Program-made: the position numbers and the translations under genes
Notes under the pieces: model-generated
What the model saw: the letters and a program-made list of their open reading frames with translations, nothing else
Told to the model about the DNA's origin: nothing
The model's database searches: none
In this document: one piece after another, positions 44,748 to 54,748 of the stretch
Numbering within the stretch: position 1 is the stretch's first letter
Layout: each line of letters starts with the position of its first letter
Source: Sabellastarte sp. h YS-2021
Taxonomy: Eukaryota > Annelida > Polychaeta > Sabellida > Sabellidae
Assembly: GCA_964017235.1 (NCBI GenBank)
Contig: OZ024931.1
Coordinates: forward strand, 94,025,721-94,089,720
Length of the DNA stretch: 64,000 bases
Reading direction: 5' to 3'

Positions 44748-45345
44748 TGTGGGTGTTCCACCACACAACTAAGGCTCCCGATTAAGGGTTTTTGGGGGTC
44801 GGTTTAAAAAATTTGCTTAGTCCCAGACGTCCTGTAAGGGTCGGTAGTTGTCGGTTGTGGCCGTGAGAGAAATCAAACATTTTTGATATTTTTCCTGACC
44901 CAAACTGATTCTCATTTCCCCCCCACAACAAAATGTCCAGTCCCAGGCTTCCTCAGGCCTCCTCAGACCCAAATTTACACAGTCCTATGTTGTCCCAGGC
45001 GTCCTGCAACCCTTAGTCCCAGGCCTCCGTACCTTAGTCCCATGAAGCCTGTTTGGCAGTCCCCGACTCATAACAGATCTTTGAAGTTTCATGTCTGTGA
45101 AAGGGAATCGGTTTGATTAGTCCCGGGAAGCCTCAGACTGTCTCAGGTGTCCTGGGACTAAGAAATCTGGGTCTGGGACTAAGCCCCGACTAAGAGAAGC
45201 CGACCCTAACCGATCCAAACCGGCCTACTCAGGCCGCCTGGGACAACACAAATTTAGTCCGCGATGGTCTGAGGATGCCCCAGGAGGCCTGGGACTAAGA
45301 ACCAATTAAGAGCCGACTGTTTTCCGCGCGTCGGAAATTAAAACG
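44748..45345 (+). repeat. Subterminal repeat block of E1 left end
   Basis: Dense degenerate repeats of TAGTCCCAGGC(G/C)TCCTG and their inverse GGGACTAAG. Equivalent blocks lie at 46890-47225, 51235-51800 and 54190-54480. Such arrays are typical binding sites for the Harbinger transposase or its Myb-like partner. Confidence 0.75.
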
Positions 45346-45367
45346 AGGCAATGAGGGGGTCTGGGAC

Positions 45368-45374
45368 TATATAA
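45368..45374 (+). promoter_or_regulatory. TATA box of E1 MADF gene
   Basis: TATATAA in the context ctgggactatataagtgac, about 180 bases upstream of the MADF start. The same context is conserved at 51220-51226 for the E2 copy on the minus strand. Confidence 0.65.
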
Positions 45375-45550
45375 GTGACCGCGCACACATTCTTGTTGTT
45401 ACTGACTGGTTGGCTACTGAGAGACGTGTGTCTCTGTTTTGTAGGGGTTTTCATTTTTTTAATATCATATAATACTTGAGCTTAAGGCAAATTTTACAGT
45501 TAGGAGACACATTTTACTTATTTACTTTTTTTTTGCTATTGACTGGAGTT

Positions 45551-46752
45551 ATGAGGAAAGAGAAAGGAGGGAAGAGAGGAAAGAAGAATATGGATGAGAG
45601 GCAAGAGGAGAGGGAGAAGGAAAGTGGAGAGGTGGAGGAAAGGAGTGAGGAAAGGACGGAGGAAGGTACAGAGGAGGGTACACAAGAGATTGAGGAGCGA
45701 TTGAAACTTACTGAGGAAGCTTGCGAGGAAGAAGAGAAGTGTGAGGAGGATTTAGAGAGTCATTCGGCAGCCAAAAGAGCCAGGGTCTGTTCACTGACAG
45801 CCGAGAAACTGCAATTGTGGAGTTTGTGAAGGAGCATCCAGAGCTCTATGACAAGGAGCATGCACGTTTCCACGACAGACAGAAGAAGGAGGCTCTCTGG
45901 GCAGAAATATCTGCAGAACTGAAGCTCCAGCCCTTTGATGTCAGAAGATGGTTCGAATCTCAGCGAACGCGTTATGGCAAGCTGTCAAAACTACAATCTG
46001 GCCAAGCCCCAAGGGAAATGACCAAGATACAGTCCTGGATCTACCAGCAGATAGGTTTCCTTAAGACCCATATCAGACAAAAGGGGGCCAGCAGAAGTTC
46101 AAGGTTCGAGGCCAGTTCAAATGCCAGCAAGCAGGACGAATCTCATGGGTCTACTACTGATACAGAACACCTAGAGTCCAGTGTCCTCAGGGAGAGTAGG
46201 AGTCAACCTATGTTCACATCTACACCATTTTCAACAGACTCCAAGATACTCAAGCACTTTGACCAGATGAGGACATTGATCTCAGGTTTCCTGCAGCAGA
46301 AGTCAGACAGGCAGCCCTTCTTTGACTACGTGGCATCAGAAGCTGAAAAGATGACCCAAGAGGAGTTGGAGGACCTCAAGGGCAGAATTTTTAGAGATAT
46401 TGAAAGCATTAAAAGCAACCGTAGACGTCAAGCACTACCAAGAAGATCAGCCACTATTACCAGAGTAGTCGGGCTACTGCCAACAACCACTCAACAGGCG
46501 TCTACTTCCACCCAAGCAGCAGCTAGCAGCAGTTACGTCTACTACTACACACCAAGCCCCCTTGACTTTGGCAACCCTCCATCAGTTCTAACAGTATGGG
46601 ACGAGGGCAGCAGGCACAACTTAAGTGGAATACTAAGCCAGCTACCAGATCTGACATCTACACAGATCATTAAGCAGCCTCAGCAGCAGCAGCCGCAACT
46701 CTTCACTATCACCACTACAGCACCGCCTCAACAGCAGCAGCCTCCTCAGTAG
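45551..46752 (+). pseudogene. Harbinger MADF/Myb-like DNA-binding protein, E1 copy, frameshifted
   Basis: This protein partners the transposase and is thought to bring it to DNA and the nucleus. It starts MRKEKGGKRGKKN with a very Glu/Arg-rich region, then AAKRARVC. Here about 7 bases present in the E2 copy are missing, which shifts the frame. After the shift the MADF domain is intact: IVEFVKEHPELYDKEH, ALWAEISAEL, DVRRWFESQRTRYGKL, and W in QSWIYQQIGFLKTHI. A Ser-rich linker, a helical segment (HFDQMRTLISGFLQQ, EELEDLKGRIFRDIE) and a Gln/Pro-rich tail follow. Stop TAG 46750-46752. Without the lesion it would be about 400 residues. Confidence 0.85.
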
Positions 46753-46784
46753 CCATCCAGTCAGGGCGGGTCTTTGACCTGCCA

Positions 46785-46800
46785 GGCCCTTTTCAGGGCC
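46785..46800 (+). terminator. Short hairpin after E1 MADF stop
   Basis: GGCCCTTTTCAGGGCC, 33 bases after the stop codon. The E2 copy has GGCCCTAAAAAGGGCC at 49821-49836 in the same place. Related hairpins follow both transposase genes. A 3'-end role is inferred. Confidence 0.35.
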
Positions 46801-47318
46801 ACCGAAATATTCCAAAAACAATTATTCAAGCTGCAAGTTATTTCAATTCCCCTCCCAAAACATAATGCCCCTGTTCCACCAAAAGATTAAGCCCCGATCC
46901 TGTCTGGGACCCTTAATCGTGGACAGTCGGTGGAAAAATAACAAAAATGGGCGGGAATACTGGGTCGGTACTGAAGTCTGGGGTTAAGAACAGATCGTCC
47001 CCAGGACGCCTCAGGACGCCTCAGGCGGCCGCAGACAATCCCCGACTAGTCTGGGACTAAGAACCGACTAAGCCAGTTTTCTGGTCGGTTTCAACCACGA
47101 TCCTGTCGCACACAAACCGACTGGGTCCCAGGACACCTCAGGCCTCCTGGGACTAAGCCCCGACTAACACACGATTAAGTCCCGGCGTCCTCAGGCCTCC
47201 TCAGTCTTCCCCAGACCAGGATCCCCGATTATTGTTTTGCAAAGTTGCTGGATTTTCTGGGTATATATATATAAAATTCGTGATCTAATCACCATTGCTT
47301 TTCTATGAACACAGCAGG

Positions 47319-48568
47319 ATGCCACCTTTTAATGGAAGACAGATTCAACAACAACTTAGGGCTTTTTTGGTTTTTATTCAGTTACAAATAATCATGTATT
47401 TCCATTTTTTACAGAGACCTAGAAGAAGGCACAACATGTGGGTCAGGCCATGGCTACTGCAGAGAGAGGAGAGGGGGGCCTACCACAACATTATGGCTGA
47501 TCTGTATGCCACAGACATTCCAGGATTCACCAACTACATGAGGATGACCCCAGAATTCTTTGAAATGATGAAGACCAGACTGGAACCACGTCTAGCCAGG
47601 CAGGCCACCAACTACAGAGCTCCTATCAGTGTTGGGGAGAAGTTAGCCCTCACCATCGGATATCTGGCTACTGGAGAGTCATACACATCATTATCCTGTC
47701 AGTTCAGGGTTGGCAGATCCACCATTTCCAAGTTTCTACCAGAGGTCTGCAGGGCCATCCAGGATGAGTTCACCAGAGAGTACCTCAAATGTCCTACTAC
47801 TCCAGATGAATGGAAAGAACTGGAGAGGGAATTCAGGATCAGGTGGAATGTTCCACATGCCCTGGGAGCCCTTGATGGCAAGCATGTGGCCCTGAAGAAA
47901 CCCAAGAACTCTGGAGCCCTCTACCACAACTACAAGGGGTTCTTTTCCATTGTCATGTTGGCCTTGGTAGATGGGCAGTACAAATTCAGATGGGTGATGT
48001 GGGTACAGAAGGATCTTGCTCAGATGCCCAGATATTTAATGCCTCTCAGCTGAAGAGGAGGATTGAAGATGGCAGGATAGGCTTCCCTGACCCAGCTCCT
48101 ATAACACAGGGTGGTAGAGATGTCCCCTACTTCATTTTGGCAGATGAAGCCTTTGCCCTGAAGACCTGGCTCATGAAACCCTATGGCAGAAGGCTGTTAA
48201 CAAGGGAGGAAAGGATTGCCAACTATAGAATATCAAGGGGCAGGAGAGTTGTGGAGAACGCTTTTGGCATCCTGGTCTCAAGATTTAGAGTCATGAGGAC
48301 CACCATTGAACTACCCCCAGAAACAGTTAGAGAAGTGGTCATGACCTGTGTGGTTCTGCACAACATACTCAGAACCCAGTATCAAGGTCAACCTGCTGGT
48401 CAGCAGCCTGGGGATGATGATGTGCCTGGTGATTGTGGATTGATTGGTGGTGCTGCTGGTGGTGGCCAAGACAGAAACCCTGCTAGAGAAGCCAAAAGAC
48501 AGAGGGATTACCTGAAGGACTACTTCAATAATGAGGGAGCAGTGGCCTGGCAAGATGGCAGAATATAA
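47319..48568 (+). pseudogene. Harbinger DDE transposase, E2 copy, one frameshift
   Basis: This is a HARBI1-like transposase of the DDE_4 type. From the ATG at 47319 (MPPFNGRQ) it runs through RPRRRHNMWVRPWLL, a helix-turn-helix-like region (YTSLSCQFRVGRSTISKFLP), first catalytic Asp in ALDGKHVALKKP, second Asp in GSCSDAQIF and the Glu in [17 protein letters not shown] single-base deletion near 47995 (tgggtgatgtgggtac versus tgggtggatgctggtac in E1) separates the first Asp from the rest, so no full-length enzyme is made. A short intron before AGACCTAGAAG (47416) is possible. Stop TAA 48566-48568. Confidence 0.88.
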
Positions 48569-48585
48569 GTCCTGTTGCAGTAAAC

Positions 48586-48649
48586 AGTCCTTTTCAGGAC
48601 TAACTATAACAGTCCTTTTCAGGACTAACAAAAAGTCCTTTTCAGGACT
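48586..48649 (+). repeat. Three tandem hairpins after E2 transposase
   Basis: AGTCCTTTTCAGGACT occurs three times (48586-48601, 48611-48626, 48634-48649), starting 17 bases after the stop. E1 has two related hairpins at 52745-52760 and 52768-52783. Confidence 0.85.
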
Positions 48650-48689
48650 ACCAAATATTCCAAAAACAATTAATCAGCTATGCTTGCTA

Positions 48690-49040
48690 CAGACAAACCC
48701 CATGCCAAACATAACTTGTACAGGCAGACAAACAGACAAACCCCATGCCAAACATAACTTTTTCAGATAGACAAACAGACAAACCCCGTGCCAAACATAA
48801 CTTGTTCAGACGGACAAACAGACAAACCCCATGCCAAACATAACTTGTTCAGACAAACAGACAAACCCCATGCCAAACATAACGTGTTCAGACGGACAAA
48901 CAGACAAACCCCATGCCAAACATAACTTGTTCAGACGGACAAACAGACAAACCCCATGCCAAACATAACTTGTTCAGACGGACAAACAGACAAACCCCAT
49001 GCCAAACATAACTTGTTCAGACGGACAAACAGACAAACAC
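48690..49040 (+). repeat. E2 internal minisatellite, unit about 42 bp, about 8 copies
   Basis: The unit contains acagacaaaccccatgccaa and acataacttgttcagacgg. The same word set appears inverted in E1 at 52440-52690, so the array belongs to the element family. Confidence 0.9.
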
Positions 49041-49049
49041 AAGTTACTC

Positions 49050-49775
49050 ACCCAACAATCATACAAACCCAGTTTTAAATAAAAGCAAAACACAAAGTCA
49101 CACATAATATCCTAAATTGAATTTTTAAATTTAAATTATTTTTTTATATATTTGGAAATCCACCTCCTAATTTCAACAATTTTTTTTGTTCATGGGTTGG
49201 AAATTTATTTGTAGCAGAAATGTTTTTATGGAAATCTTCAATTTTAAATCTTCACTTGTAATCACAAAAATGCAGAAAATATAACCATAAAACTAGTTTT
49301 GTTTTCAATAATGGGGGTTTGTGTTTGCAAAATAGTTTGTCAGTTTGTTGGCATGGGTTCTATTTACTTTTGGGTTTGTGTGTTTCTTGGTTGGTGGTTA
49401 CTGGTGTTGGGTTTATTTTTTGTAGTTGGGTGTTAGGTTTGGTACTGGGTTTGTTATTTGGGGGTTATGTTTGGTATTGGGTTTGTCTGCTTGTGGGTTG
49501 GCAAGTATGTAATAATGCCTTTTAACTCTAGGGAAGGTGTAAGTGTTGGACTTTTCACTTACAGATTTTAAACTATCCCATGGATTTTAATCTAAAAATG
49601 GGCTGATTAATGGCCATATTGGGAGTTATTTTTAATTTTTTTTATGTGGCCTTTTTTGTTATGTGTGGTACCATGGGTTATTTGTTTCATGTTTGGGGTG
49701 GTGTAGGTGTTGGACTTGAACTTTTTTTTTCTTGTGATAAGTATTTGTACTGAACTTTTTTGTTTTGGGAGGGGA
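49050..49775 (-). other. E2 spacer between convergent genes
   Basis: AT-rich, non-coding spacer. From about 49230 it is homologous in inverse orientation to the E1 spacer at 51850-52260 (for example cccatggtaccacaca at 51919 against the inverse near 49670). Confidence 0.75.
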
Positions 49776-49868
49776 ATTGGAATAACATGTAGCTGAATAA
49801 TTGTTTTTGGAAGATTTGGTGGCCCTAAAAAGGGCCTGTCAGGCCAAAGACCCGCCCTGACTGGATGG

Positions 49869-51045
49869 CTACTGAGGAGGCTGCTGCTGCTGCTGTTGAG
49901 GCGGTGCTGAAGTGGTGATAGTAAAGAGCTGCTGCTGCGGTTGTTGCTGCTGCTGCTGCTGAGGCTGCTCGACGATCTGTGTTGATGTCAGATCTGGTAG
50001 CTGGCTTAAGATTCTACTCAGATTGTGTCTGCTCGCTTCATCCTGTACAGTTAGGACAGATGTCGGGTTGCTGAAGCCAATGGGGCTTGGTGTATAGTAC
50101 ACAAAACTGCTGCTAGCTGCTGCTTGAGTGGAACTAGACGCCTGTGGAGTGGTTGTTGGCAGTAGGCCGACCCTCTGGGACTCCGTGGTAACAGTGGCTG
50201 ATCTTCTGGGCAATGGCTGACGTCTACGGTTGCCCTTAATAGTTTCAATGTCTCTAAATATCTTGCCCTTTAATTCTTCAAATTCTTCTTGAGTCATCTT
50301 TTCGGCCTCTGATGCCACGTAGTCAAAGAAGGGCTGCCTGTCTGACTTCTGATGCAGAAAACCCGAGATAAGTGTCCTCATCTGCTCAAAGTGTTCGAGA
50401 ATCTTGGAGTCTGTAGTTGAAACGGGTGTTGATGTAATGATGGACTGACTCCTCTCCCTCAGGACACTGGACTCGAGGTGTTCTGTGTCAGTAGTTGACC
50501 CACGTGATTCGTCCTGCCTGCTGGTATTTGGACTGGCCTCAAAACCTGAACTTCTGTTGGCCCCCTTTCTTCTGATGTGGGTTTTAAGAAAACCCATCTG
50601 TTGGTAGACCCAGCACTGTCTCTTGGTCATCTCCCTCGGGGCTTGGCCAGATTGGAGCTTAGACAGCTTTCCATAACGGGTTCACTGGGACTCGAACCAA
50701 CGTCTCACATCAAATGGCTGGAGCTTGAGTTCTGCAGATATTTCTGCCCAGAGGGCCTCTCTTCTGTTCCTGTCGTGGAAACGTGAATGTTCCTTGTCAT
50801 ACAGTTCTGGGTGCAGCTTTACAAATTCCACAATGGAAACTTCCTCACTGTCTGTAAAAGCGGCACACACCCTGGCTCTCTTGGCTGAAGAATGGCACTT
50901 CCCCAATAGCTGGACCTTCCTCAATCTCCTCTCTCCTCTCAGTTCCTTCTTCTGTAATAACTTCACTCCTCTCCTCTACTTGACTTTCCTTCTCCCTCTC
51001 ATCCGTCTTTTTCCTTCCTCTCTTCCCTCCTTTCTCTTTTCTCAT
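49869..51045 (-). pseudogene. Harbinger MADF/Myb-like protein, E2 copy, frameshift and stop
   Basis: On the minus strand it begins MRKEKGGKRGRKKTDEREKE at 51045. The acidic region loses frame near 50900, and the MADF domain (VEFVKLHPELYDKEH, ALWAEISAEL, DVRRWFESQ) then meets TGA at 50684-50682, where E1 has CGA (Arg). The rest stays open to TAG at 49871-49869, with the helical segment and a longer Gln-rich tail. Same role as the E1 protein. Confidence 0.85.
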
Positions 51046-51219
51046 GATCCAGTCGATAAAATAATAAAAAAATAGTAAAATGTGTCTCCTAACTGTGAAA
51101 TTTGCCTTAAGCTCAAGTATAATATATATAAAATAGAAATTGAAAACCCCTACAAATCAGTGACACACGTCTTTCAGTAGTCAAACAGTCAGTAACAATG
51201 ACAAAGTGTGTGCGGTCGC

Positions 51220-51226
51220 TTATATA
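51220..51226 (-). promoter_or_regulatory. TATA box of E2 MADF gene
   Basis: TATATAA on the minus strand, in the same context as at 45368-45374. Confidence 0.6.
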
Positions 51227-51849
51227 GTCCCAGACCCCCTCATTGCCTCGTTTTAATTTCCGACGCGCGGAAAACAGTCGGTTCTTAATCGGTTGTTAGT
51301 CCCAGGCCGCCTGGGGTGTCCTCAGACCGTCGCAGACTAAATTTGTGCTGTCCCAGGCGTCCTGGGGAGGCCGGTTTGGATCGGTTAGGGTCGGTTACCC
51401 TTAGTCGGGGCTTAGTCCCAGACCTTGATTTTTGGGTCCCAGGACACCGCAGACAGTCTGAGGCTTCCGGGGACTAATGGAACCGATTCACTTTCAGACG
51501 CATGAAATTCATACGCATCATATTTGAGTCTGGGATTAACAACCGGCCTCCTGGGACTAAGCTACGGAGGTCTGGGACTAAGGGTCGCAGGCGGCCTGGG
51601 ACAACACACGACTGTGTAAATTTGGGTCTGAGGAGGCCTGAGGACGCCTGGGACTGGACATTTTGTTGACGGCGGGAAATATGAATCGGTTGTAGTCGTG
51701 TGAAATATCAAACATGTTTGATTTTTCACACGGCACAAACCGACAACAACCGACCCTTACAGAAGGTCTGGGACTAAGCAAATATTTCAAACTGACCCCC
51801 CAAAACCCTTAATCGGGAGCCTTAGTCGTGTGGTGGAACACCCACATAA

Positions 51850-52439
51850 CAGTTCAGTACAAATACTTATCACAAAAACAGTGTAACACCTACACCACCC
51901 CAAACATGAAACAAATAACCCATGGTACCACACATACCCAAAAAAGGCCACATAGAAAAAATAAATAAACTCCCAATATAGCCAATAATCAGCCCATTTT
52001 TAGCTTCAAATCCATGGGATTGGTTAAAATCTTTAATAAAAAAGTCCAACACTTACACCATCCCTAGAGTTAAAAGGCATTATCACATACTTAACAACCC
52101 ACAAACACACAAACCCAATACCAAACCTAACCCCCATCTAACAAACACACAAACCAAATACCAAACATAACCACCAACCAAGAAACAGACAAACCCAATA
52201 GCAAACAGAATCCAAACCAAAGAACTGACAAACTATTTTGCCAACATAACCCCCATCATTGTAAAGGAAACCTGTTTGGTGATTATATTTCCTAAAGATT
52301 TGTGAACTGGAGTAAAAGATTTTAATTTTAAGATTTCCAGGAAAACATTTGTTTCAAATATATTTCCCCCCAAAAAAGCCAAATGAAGTAAAATTAGGAT
52401 ATAGCTTTCAAAATATATGAAATATTTATTGCATTTAGA
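51850..52439 (+). other. E1 spacer between convergent genes, right of E2
   Basis: Resumes E1 after the TAA duplication. It is non-coding and homologous to the E2 spacer (inverse of 49230-49775). Confidence 0.75.
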
Positions 52440-52690
52440 AAGTTATGTTTGGCTTTGTGTGTTTCTTTTGAGAATTATGTTTAGCACTGGGTTTGTTGGG
52501 TGGGTGACTTATGTTTGGCATTGGGTTTGTCTGTTTGTAGGGTGGTTGAATTATGTTGGGCATTGGGTTTGTCTGTTTGTTGGGTGGTTGAATTATGTTG
52601 GGCATTGGGTTTGTCTGTTTGTTGGGTGGGTGAATTATGGTGGGCATTGGGTTTGTCTGTTTGTTGGGTGGGTGAATTATGGTGGGAAAT
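52440..52690 (-). repeat. E1 internal minisatellite, unit about 42 bp, about 5 copies
   Basis: Unit words ttatgttgggcattgggttt and gtctgtttgttgggtgg. It is the inverse of the E2 array at 48690-49040. It creates short repetitive frames on both strands that are not genes. Confidence 0.9.
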
Positions 52691-52800
52691 GGTTGTGATA
52701 TATGGAACAAGCATAGCTTATTAATTGTTTTTGAACTATTTGGTAGTCCTGAAAAGGACTGGTTATTAGTCCTAAAAAGGACCGGTTACTGCAGCAGGAG

Positions 52801-54107
52801 TTATATTCTGCCATCTTGCCAGGCCACTGTTCCCTCATTATTGAAGTAGTCCCTGAGGTAATCCCTCTGTCTTTTGGCTTCTCTAGCAGGGTTTCTGTCT
52901 GGACCACCACCAGCAGCACCACCAATCAGTCGACAATCACCAGGCACATCATCATCATCATCATCTCCAGGCTCTTGACCACCATGTTGACCTTGATACT
53001 GGCTTCTCAGTATGTTGTGCAGAACCACACAGGTCATGACCACATCCCTGACTGTTTCTGGGGGTAGTTCAATAGTGGTCAACATCACTCTGAATCTTGA
53101 GACCAGGATGCCAAAAGCGTTCTCAACAACTCTCCTGCCCCTTGATATTCTGTAGTTGGCAATCCTTTCCTCTCTGGTTAACATCCTTCTGCCATAGGGT
53201 TTCATCAGCTAGGTCTTCAGGGCAAAGGCATCATCTGCCAGAATGAAGTAGGGGACATCTCTACCACCCTGTGTTATAGGAGCTGGGTCAGGGAAGCCTA
53301 TCCTGCCATCCTCAATCCTCCTCTTCAGCTGACAGGCATTAAATATCTGGGCATCTGAGCAAGATCCAGCTGTACCAGCATCCACCCATCTGAATTTGTA
53401 CTGCCCATCTACCAAGGCCAACATTACTATGGAAAAGAACCCCTTGTAGTTGTGGTACAGGGCTCCAGAGTTCTTGGGTTTCTTCAGGGCCACATGCTTT
53501 CCATCAAGGGCTCCCAGGGCATGTGGAACATTCCACCTGATCCTGAATTCCCTTTCCAGTTCTTTCCACTCATCTGGAGTAGTAGGACATCGTAGGTACT
53601 CTCTGGTGAACTCATCCTGGATGGCCCTGCAAACCTCTGGTAGAAACTTGGAAATGGTGGATCTACCAACCCTGAACTGACAGGATAATGATGTGTAGGA
53701 CTCTCCAGTGGCCAGATATATGATGGTGAGGGCTAACTTCTCCCCAACACTGATAGGAGCTCTGTAGTTGTTGGCCTGCCTGGCTAGATGTGGTTCCAGT
53801 CTGGTCTTTATCATTTCAAAGAATTCTGGGGTCATCCTCATGTAGTTGGTGAATCCTGGAATGTCTGTGGCATACAGTTCAGCCATAATGTTGTGGTAGG
53901 CCCCCCTCTCCTCTATCTGCAGTAGCCATGGCCTGACCCACATGTTGTGCCTTCTTCTAGGTCTCTGTATGGCTGGTGGTGGTGGTGCTGCTTGTGGTGG
54001 TTGCTGTGGTCAACGTAGAAATAGCAAATACATCATTATTTGTAACTGAATAAAAACCAAAAAAGCCTAAGTTGTTGCTGATGATGTCTTCCATTAAAAG
54101 GTGGCAT
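52801..54107 (-). pseudogene. Harbinger DDE transposase, E1 copy, internal stop
   Basis: On the minus strand the coding part from MWVRPWLLQIEERGAY (53943) is open through the first catalytic Asp (ALDGKHVAL), the second (GTAGSCSDAQIF) and DDAFALKT. There TAG at 53211-53209 replaces the Trp codon of the E2 copy. It then continues in frame with MKPYGRRM, the catalytic Glu ([17 protein letters not shown]) and an Asp/Gly-rich tail to TAA at 52803-52801. An ATG at 54107 (MPPFNGR) marks the probable original start, with a possible intron before AGACCTAGAAG. Confidence 0.88.
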
Positions 54108-54559
54108 CCTGCTGTGTTCCCATAAAAATAATGATGATCGCGGAAATTATATATATACCCAAAAAATCCTGTTATTTTGCAAAACAAGAATCGGCCATCG
54201 TGGTCTGGGGAAGACTGAGGAGGCCTGAGGAGGCCTCAGGACGCCGGGACTTAATCAGGATCGTGGTTCAAACCGACCAGAAAACTGGCTTAGTCGGTTC
54301 TTAGTTGCAGACCAGTCGGGGACTGTGTGGGGCCGCCTGGGGCCTCCTCAGGCTTCCTGAAGACGATCTGTACTTAATCCCAGGCTTTGATACCGATTCA
54401 GTATTCCCGCCCATTTTACCTTTTTTTCACCGACTGTTCACGATTAAGGGTCGCCGACAGGATCGGGCCTTAGTCCTTTGGTGGAACCGGGGCATTAACA
54501 TTTGCAAAGCAGTCTTTACCATATATAGGTATATATATATATATAGGTATATATATTTA

Positions 54560-54748
54560 GGGTTTTGATGTCACTTTCCACACTGTACAGGTCATATCAC
54601 GATGGGTAGTTGGAAGAGCAGAGGAAAACCAGTACATACAGTTCATCAGGGTTTTGTACTGTAAACTGCTGACCAACGGCAAGCAACTTCCAGCTTTTCC
54701 ACTTGAGGCCATGCCGGGAACCAAACCCCGGCCTCAGAGGTGGGAGCC
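54560..54748 (-). mobile_element. SINE, truncated in the tRNA head
   Basis: Close relative of the 40796-40979 copy, broken at almost the same point of the head (plus strand ...ctcagaggtgggag). Minus-strand B box is ggtttggttccc, slightly decayed. It lies 65 bases outside the E1 right end, after a (TA)n stretch. Confidence 0.8.

Larger units (their letters stand above)
46866..51846 (-). mobile_element. Inner PIF/Harbinger element (E2), complete, inverted inside E1
   Basis: Length 4,981 bp. On plus it begins TGCCCCTGTTCCACCA and ends ...GGTGGAACACCCACA, matching the right and left ends of E1 in reverse. It is flanked by TAA at 46863-46865 and 51847-51849. Reading the minus strand gives MADF gene, a spacer with minisatellite, and a convergent transposase gene, the same plan as E1. 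Confidence 0.92.
44748..54494 (+). mobile_element. Outer PIF/Harbinger element (E1), interrupted by a second copy
   Basis: The left end TGTGGGTGTTCCACCA and right end (reverse complement) TGCCCCGGTTCCACCA are flanked by TTA at 44745-44747 and 54495-54497, the three-base TWA target of PIF/Harbinger. Own DNA is 44748-46865 and 51850-54494, about 4.76 kb. It contains a MADF gene (plus) and a DDE transposase gene (minus), convergent as usual in the family. At 46863-46865 a complete relative (E2) inserted. Removing E2 and one TAA restores cccaaaaca-TAA-cagttcag, which matches the same internal site of E2 (cccaaaaca-aaa-aagttcag). Confidence 0.92.

Noticed and set aside
48690..49040. CRISPR-like array
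   Set aside because: The units are contiguous, with no unique spacers. The genome is eukaryotic and the array is shared by two transposon copies, so it is a minisatellite.
44748..51846. A single 7.1 kb element with 2-kb terminal inverted repeats, each carrying a MADF gene
   Set aside because: The flanking trinucleotides (TTA and TAA) do not match for that interval. The nested model gives two matching duplications and rebuilds the interrupted site.
52417..52724. Small Trp/Gly- or Pro/His-rich proteins on both strands
   Set aside because: Frames exist only because of the 42-bp repeat in the Harbinger spacer.
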